Origin: a candidate division BRC1 bacterium ADurb.Bin183
GTDB lineage: Bacteria > Sumerlaeota > Sumerlaeia > MWCT01
Length of the DNA: 47,823 nt
Reading direction: 5' to 3'
Assembly (NCBI GenBank): GCA_002070185.1
Contig: MWCT01000017.1
Coordinates: 1-47,823, forward strand
A program made the position numbers and the translations under genes. This document shows, piece by piece, positions 43,856-47,823 of this stretch. The notes under the pieces were generated by a model. It made no database searches and was not told the DNA's origin. It saw nothing but the letters and a program-made list of their open reading frames with translations. Every line of letters starts with the position of its first letter. Within the stretch, counting starts at the first letter, position 1.

Positions 43856-44551
43856 ATGGAAAAGATGCCGGACCTTGAGCGCGAACTGCGCCCGCGGCTC
43901 GAAATCCTCGGCAACGAGATTATCATCTCGCTCAAAAAACGTTCCCGATACCGGCAGAATCTTGACATCTATCAGCCGGGTTTGGTTCTGGAGCATGCAA
44001 ACCTTTCGCTCCTTGAATATGAACTGGGCAAAATGGAGCAAGTTCACGCCGAACTCGGACGATACACCTATGCCGATCAGGAGGCGTTCACCGATGTCAG
44101 CAAAGCCAGACTTGTCATCAAACGTCCCGCGCCTCCCTGCCCCATTCATAATTTCCCCACCGGGCTCGGCTCCGAAATCATCCAATATTACATCCAGTGG
44201 GTGAAAAAATCCTGCCAACCCGATACAGATTCGGACACCTTTGGCGAAACGGTTACAGCGGATGTGGCGGCTCTGCTCAACATCTATGAGCGCATCACAC
44301 TGGGCAAATATGTGGCGGAAAAAAAATATCTCATGAACCCCGAAGGATTCAAAAACGCGAAAGGCGCCGCCGCCATCGAGGAACTTCTTGTGGATAAGGA
44401 GAGAGAGGCGAGGGTGATTGAGACGGCAATACACCTTGCCGAGCATTATCAGTTCGATGCCGAACAGGCAAAGGAGATTTTCGGATGGTTGATTGACATG
44501 ACTGTCCGCGTGCAGGTGCAATACATCCTTAAACGAGCGCAAAAAAGGTAA
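43856..44551 (+). CDS. Chorismate-mutase-like (AroQ fold) protein with large insertion
   Basis: The 231-aa protein starts at the ATG 43856 with GGGAGG upstream. Residues 5-35 (LERELRPRLEILGNEIIISLKKRSRYRQ) align with the first AroQ helix. Residues 174-231 align with the second and third, for example VDKEREARVIETAIHLAEHY, then EQAKEIFGWLID and Q220 in TVRVQVQ. Compared with E. coli chorismate mutase, the Glu of the DRER motif is kept (E182), its Arg is Lys181 and the Gln88 equivalent is Q220, but the Lys39 helix is replaced by about 135 unrelated residues. The insertion includes PPCPIHNFPTGLGSEIIQYYIQWVKKSC. AroQ proteins act on chorismate or, as in salicylate-type lyases, on related compounds; function here is open. 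Linked to the sugar-nucleotide genes above. Confidence 0.7.
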   Translation: MEKMPDLERELRPRLEILGNEIIISLKKRSRYRQNLDIYQPGLVLEHANLSLLEYELGKMEQVHAELGRYTYADQEAFTDVSKARLVIKRPAPPCPIHNFPTGLGSEIIQYYIQWVKKSCQPDTDSDTFGETVTADVAALLNIYERITLGKYVAEKKYLMNPEGFKNAKGAAAIEELLVDKEREARVIETAIHLAEHYQFDAEQAKEIFGWLIDMTVRVQVQYILKRAQKR

Positions 44552-44594
44552 TCAAGCGCCCGAAAATTTATCATCCCAAACAACGAAAAAAGAG

Positions 44595-44624
44595 TTGACG
44601 AGCAAAAAAGGCAAACGGTATGAT
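44595..44624 (+). promoter_or_regulatory. Promoter upstream of tRNA-Gln and prs
   Basis: TTGACG (44595-44600) and TATGAT (44619-44624) are 18 nt apart. The predicted start, near 44631, is 48 nt before the mature tRNA 5' end, a normal leader length. It may also drive prs behind the tRNA. Confidence 0.65.
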
Positions 44625-44678
44625 TCCCAAAGCTTTGTAATTGAATGTGACAGAGCGGTGAAATTCTCATTTATTTGC

Positions 44679-44754
44679 AGGGGGTTCGCCAAGTCGGTAA
44701 GGCACGGGCCTTTGGAGCCCGCATTCGAAGGTTCGAGTCCTTCACCCCCTGCCA
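44679..44754 (+). tRNA. tRNA-Gln (anticodon TTG)
   Basis: The acceptor stem AGGGGGT pairs fully with ACCCCCT; the D arm GCC-AAGTCGGTAA-GGC, anticodon stem CGGGC/GCCCG and T arm GAAGG-TTCGAGT-CCTTC are all intact. The anticodon loop CTTTGGA gives TTG, reading CAA (and CAG). The discriminator is G and CCA is encoded. The arrangement CATTC after the anticodon stem is typical of tRNA-Gln. Confidence 0.95.
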
Positions 44755-44805
44755 TTTTATGATAGGGATTTGTTTGATTATGCGAAAACATTTTGGGGGA
44801 ATGCA

Positions 44806-45747
44806 ATGATAGATCGTCCGCTTGTTATCGTCGGAGGGAGCGCCAGCAAAGAACTGGCGGGAGAAATCGCCAGTTATTTGAATATCCCGCTTGGGCATTC
44901 TGAAACCCGCAGGTTTTCAGATAGCGAAACATGGGTCAAAATTAACGATAATGTCCGCGGCGCGGATGTCTTCGTGGTGCAATCCACCTACACGCCCGCC
45001 AATGATAACCTTATGGAACTTCTGCTCCTGATAGACGCATTAAAGCGCGCCTCGGCGGCTCGTATCAACGCCGTGATTCCCTATTTTGGCTATGCGCGGC
45101 AGGATCGCAAAGACCAAGGACGCGTGGCGCTTTCCGCAAAACTGGTGGCGAATCTGATTACAGAGGCGGGCGCGGACAGGGTTATCGCTCTTGACCTCCA
45201 CGCCAATCAGTTGCAAGGATTCTTTGATATCCCTGTGGACCACCTTCTGGCATGGCCCCTCCTCATCAAACACTGCAAGTCCCTGAATCTGGAAAATTAC
45301 GTTGTTGTTTCGCCGGATGTGGGCAATGTCAAACTGGCTCGCTCATATGCCGATCGCCTCGGCGCTCCGCTTGCTATTATAGATAAACGGCGTCCCGCCC
45401 CCAACGTTTCCGAGGTGATGAGCATCATCGGCGAAATCGCCGGAAAAAATGTTTTTCTTTTTGATGATATGATAGACACCGCTGGAACAATTGTCAACGG
45501 CGCGACGGCGTTGATTGAGCGGGGGGCGCAGGATGTTTATGCCTGCTGCACGCATCCCGTTTTTTCAGGACCGGCGCGGGAGCGTCTCAGCGGCTCTCCG
45601 ATTAAAAAAATTATTGTGACCAACACCATTCCCCAGAAGACGGACGGATTCGCGGGAAAACTTGAAATAATTTCCATTGCGCCGCTGATTGGCGAAGCCA
45701 TTCGCCGAATTCACCAGTATCAGTCGGTGAGCGAATTGTTTAATTAA
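44806..45747 (+). CDS. prs: Ribose-phosphate pyrophosphokinase
   Basis: Prs makes PRPP from ribose-5-phosphate and ATP for nucleotide, histidine and tryptophan synthesis. The 313-aa protein has the ATP-binding DVFVVQSTYTPANDNLMELLLLIDALKRASA, the metal and flexible-loop segment YFGYARQDRK, DLHANQLQGFFDIPVDHL, and the PRPP loop DDMIDTAGTIVNGATAL. The ATG at 44806 with GGGGGA upstream gives the standard length; a TTG at 44770 would add 12 residues. It is 51 nt after tRNA-Gln and starts the prs-rplY-pth-rpsF-ssb block. Confidence 0.95.
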   Translation: MIDRPLVIVGGSASKELAGEIASYLNIPLGHSETRRFSDSETWVKINDNVRGADVFVVQSTYTPANDNLMELLLLIDALKRASAARINAVIPYFGYARQDRKDQGRVALSAKLVANLITEAGADRVIALDLHANQLQGFFDIPVDHLLAWPLLIKHCKSLNLENYVVVSPDVGNVKLARSYADRLGAPLAIIDKRRPAPNVSEVMSIIGEIAGKNVFLFDDMIDTAGTIVNGATALIERGAQDVYACCTHPVFSGPARERLSGSPIKKIIVTNTIPQKTDGFAGKLEIISIAPLIGEAIRRIHQYQSVSELFN

Positions 45748-45802
45748 AGGTTTGGTTGATGGTTGGTTTTGAAATTTATATTTGAATCTGGAGGATAAAA
45801 AA

Positions 45803-46513
45803 ATGCAGGTATTACAACTTGAAGCGACACCGAGGACTATGGTTGGCGGAGGCGCCGGACGTCAGGCGCGCGCAAACAAACGAGTTCCAGCCATTCTTTA
45901 CGGATTTCAGGTGGAAAAACCGATTGCCTTGACCGTTGATGAGCACACATTCGAAAAAGGATTGCGCCGACTTGCGGGCGATAACGTTCTGATTGACCTT
46001 TCCATTAAAGGACATCCGGGAACTTCCCGCGTTTTTCTGCGCGAGGTTCAACGCGATCCCCTTTCCGGCAAAATGATCCATGTGGATTTCCTGAAAATAG
46101 ATGAATCCCAAAAAATGCACTTCTCCGTGCCTATTCACACCGTTGGCGTTTCGACGGGCGTTAAACTCGGCGGCATTCTTGACCACATCCTCCGCACGCT
46201 CGAAATCCGCTGCCTTGCCAAAGACCTGCCCTCTCATATTGATGTTGACGTCACCGAAATGGATATCAACAACTCTCTTCACGTTAGCGATTTAAATATC
46301 CCAGAAGGAGTGGAAGTTCTTAATCCGCCTAATTTGGTCGTTGTCAAGGTTATGATGGCAAGACTGTCCGGCGCTATGGCTGAGCCCACAGAAGCCGGCG
46401 AAGGCGAAGAGGAAAGCAAAGAGCCTGAGGTCATCGGCGAGAAGAAGAAGGAAGGCGAAGGCGAAGCCGAACCGAAAGGTAAGGACAGCAAAGAGAAAAA
46501 AGAAAAGAAGTAA
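45803..46513 (+). CDS. rplY: 50S ribosomal protein L25, CTC/TL5 type with acidic tail
   Basis: L25 binds 5S rRNA. The 236-aa protein is the long CTC form: an N-terminal L25 domain (residues 1-93, LEATPRTMVGGGAGRQARANKRVPAILYG) and a C-terminal beta domain (about 95-185, with FSVPIHTVGVSTGVKLGG and DITV-like DVDVTEMDINNSLHVSDL). The last 45 residues are almost entirely Glu, Lys and Gly, a tail common in this form. The ATG at 45803 has TGGAGGA upstream; the TTG at 45782 lies before it. Its place between prs and pth is widely conserved. Confidence 0.94.
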   Translation: MQVLQLEATPRTMVGGGAGRQARANKRVPAILYGFQVEKPIALTVDEHTFEKGLRRLAGDNVLIDLSIKGHPGTSRVFLREVQRDPLSGKMIHVDFLKIDESQKMHFSVPIHTVGVSTGVKLGGILDHILRTLEIRCLAKDLPSHIDVDVTEMDINNSLHVSDLNIPEGVEVLNPPNLVVVKVMMARLSGAMAEPTEAGEGEEESKEPEVIGEKKKEGEGEAEPKGKDSKEKKEKK

Positions 46514-46528
46514 TCCGAGGGCGCAACT

Positions 46529-47116
46529 ATGCGTCTTGTTGTCGGGCTGGGTAATCCAGGCCGCCGTTATGAGAAAACACCCCATAATGTGGGTTTTGAG
46601 GTGGTGGATATCCTTGCACGCCGCGCAGGTATCCAATTCCGCGAAACCTTTAAAGGGGTGGGAATCATCGCCCGCGGCGCTCTGGGAAATCAGGATACGG
46701 CTCTTTTAAAACCGACCACGTTTATGAACCTGAGCGGCGAAGCAGTGGGATGCTTCCTCCGCTATCACCCGCTGGATGTTTCCGATCTCCTGATTATATC
46801 GGATGACATCCATCTCCCGATGGGGAGCCTGCGGTTTCGGGAGGGAGGCAGCCATGGCGGTCACAAAGGGCTGCTCTCGATTATTCAGGTTCTGGGAACT
46901 GATGCCTTTGCAAGGTTGAGAATAGGCATCCACCCCAGCGGCGGAGAGGTCGCCGATTATGTGCGATATGTCCTTGCTCCATGGCGGGGCGAGGATTTGA
47001 AAATCATGTCGAATATGGAGGAACAGGCGGCAGACGCGGTGGAGTGTTATCTCAACGAAGGATTCAGCCGCGCCGCCAGCAAACACAATAAGAAATTGCC
47101 AAATAGCAATGAATGA
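46529..47116 (+). CDS. pth: Peptidyl-tRNA hydrolase
   Basis: Pth releases peptides from peptidyl-tRNAs that drop off the ribosome. The 195-aa protein has the first signature VVGLGNPGRRYEKTPHNVGFEVVD with catalytic His19, TFMNLSGEAV with the conserved Asn, and the second signature LLIISDDIHLPMG leading to GGSHGGHKGLLSII. The length is standard. It is 15 nt after rplY with an ATG behind CCGAGGG. The C-terminus (SKHNKKLPNSNE) is short and basic. Confidence 0.95.
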   Translation: MRLVVGLGNPGRRYEKTPHNVGFEVVDILARRAGIQFRETFKGVGIIARGALGNQDTALLKPTTFMNLSGEAVGCFLRYHPLDVSDLLIISDDIHLPMGSLRFREGGSHGGHKGLLSIIQVLGTDAFARLRIGIHPSGGEVADYVRYVLAPWRGEDLKIMSNMEEQAADAVECYLNEGFSRAASKHNKKLPNSNE

Positions 47117-47193
47117 TTGCTTTCCCCCTGTTTCGTGCGTTTGCTCCGGCAAATCTGCCCGAAACTATTTAACCCGAAGGGAGGTGAAACCAC

Positions 47194-47667
47194 GTGATCA
47201 ACTACGAATGCGTTATCGTCTTTGACGGATTGCTTCCGGACGAAGAAATCAAGGCGCAGCAAGAAAAAATCCAAGAAATCATCATTAAAGACGGCGGTCA
47301 GATTAATCGCATTGATGTCTGGGGCAAAAAGCATCTTTGCTTTGAAATCAAACATCGGCGCGAGGGATTTTACACGGTTTTTTATTTCAGCGCCCCCAAA
47401 GGAGCAAAACTCCTCAAAGAACTTGACTACTCCTGCCGCATCGAGGAAAAGATTCTTCGGCATATGATCTGCCATGAGATTAAGACCAAAACCGCCGAAG
47501 TTGCGCCTGCGGCAAGCGCCCCAGCGCCGGCTGAACAAACCGCTGAATCCGTTCCCGCTCCCGCAACGGACGAACCCGCTCTCGCGGCGGAGCAACCTGC
47601 TCCCGCAGCGGACGAAACCGCTCCCACAGCGGAAAACACCCCTGTTGAGACCACGCCCGTAGCCTGA
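47194..47667 (+). CDS. rpsF: 30S ribosomal protein S6 with Ala/Pro-rich tail
   Basis: S6 binds S18 and 16S rRNA in the small subunit platform. The 157-aa protein begins at GTG 47194 with GGGAGGTG upstream and has the S6 fold in its first 95 residues: YECVIVFDGLLPDEEIKAQQEKIQEII, RIDVWGKKHLCFEIKHRREGFYTVFYFSA and KELDYSCRIEEKILRHM. Residues 105-157 are a low-complexity tail of Pro, Ala, Glu and Thr with a recurring AP-A-x-E/D pattern; it is absent from standard S6. It leads rpsF-ssb, as in most bacteria. Confidence 0.94.
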   Translation: MINYECVIVFDGLLPDEEIKAQQEKIQEIIIKDGGQINRIDVWGKKHLCFEIKHRREGFYTVFYFSAPKGAKLLKELDYSCRIEEKILRHMICHEIKTKTAEVAPAASAPAPAEQTAESVPAPATDEPALAAEQPAPAADETAPTAENTPVETTPVA

Positions 47668-47721
47668 AAGGCTTCGGAAAATTTTCTCTCTGGGTGAATG
47701 CCTTTTAAGGAGGCAGGTAAA

Positions 47722-47823
47722 ATGTTGGAATTGAATAAAGTTTTTTTAATCGGCAATCTCACACAGAAACCCGATGCCCGAATGCTGGCTTCGGGAGACC
47801 TTGTGGCGGAATTGCGCCTTGCG
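47722..47823 (+). CDS. ssb: Single-stranded DNA-binding protein (5' part)
   Basis: Only the first 34 codons are in the window, which ends mid-gene. They read MLELNKVFLIGNLTQKPDAR followed by MLASGDLVAELRLA, the strand one to strand two start of the OB fold of SSB. The ATG has AAGGAGGCAGG upstream and the gene directly follows rpsF, as usual; rpsR and rplI would be expected beyond the end. Confidence 0.9.
   Translation, partial: MLELNKVFLIGNLTQKPDARMLASGDLVAELRLA

Noticed and set aside
43309..43968. Minus-strand frame of 219 codons opposite the UDPGP-type and AroQ-like genes
   Set aside because: Long only because of the GC-rich codon pattern of the real genes; no start signal or family features.

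Overview
The window is bacterial chromosome from an uncultivated-type diderm bacterium. Most genes have a GC content a little above 50% by eye and the codon habits of one genome; a few AT-rich genes stand out as acquired. Evidence for a Gram-negative-like, non-model lineage includes a type II/IV prepilin with the MKKSLG/FTLIE leader, DapL-type lysine synthesis, an FG-GAP secreted propeller, a beta-helix secreted protein, a GH57 glucan branching enzyme, a YfhO-like membrane protein, a polysaccharide-export ABC permease and SpmA/SpmB without other sporulation genes. Candidate phyla such as Sumerlaeota (BRC1) or neighbours would fit, but this is inference and no 16S gene is present.

Layout. 1-1800: an AT-rich secreted coiled-coil protein flanked by two imperfect direct repeats, then tRNA-Arg(TCT) on the minus strand. 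2035-6859: rlmD-like rRNA methyltransferase, facing a minus-strand operon tig-clpP-dapL (no clpX next to clpP). 6860-11485: an AT-rich accessory insert carrying a giant GHKL-ATPase/DUF3883 protein of the kind found in defence islands, with the decayed tail of a translationally coupled upstream partner. 11588-13352: fabD-fabG without acpP beside them. 13562-15042: spmA-spmB. 15085-17797 (minus): short zinc-ribbon protein, lone ABC-2 export permease, lone rnfC.

17975-23347 is a coherent sulfur and Fe-S block: an Rrf2 regulator with a 10-3-10 palindrome over its promoter, cysK, metY, cysE, a DUF1858 redox protein, iscS and iscU. CysE makes O-acetylserine, CysK makes cysteine, MetY uses sulfide on O-acetylhomoserine, IscS takes sulfur from cysteine and IscU assembles clusters; the Rrf2 protein has three cysteines and probably senses Fe-S status. 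23504-34794 holds a secreted beta-helix protein with five carboxypeptidase-regulatory-like repeats, a Nudix hydrolase, a YfhO-like protein, a PfkB kinase/lyxose isomerase pair with a clear promoter, an SsnA-like amidohydrolase and a second Cys/Met PLP lyase.

35013-44551 is carbohydrate-related. After the GH57 branching enzyme comes a truncated restriction-like fragment, an FG-GAP protein and a prepilin. Then follows a tight four-gene operon (39539-44551): a GalU-like nucleotidyltransferase, an FKP-type GHMP kinase homologue with an altered phosphate-binding loop, a UDPGP-type nucleotidyltransferase and a chorismate-mutase-like protein with a large insertion. This combination is the best candidate here for an undescribed system. 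The window ends in housekeeping genes: tRNA-Gln(TTG), prs, rplY, pth, rpsF and the start of ssb.
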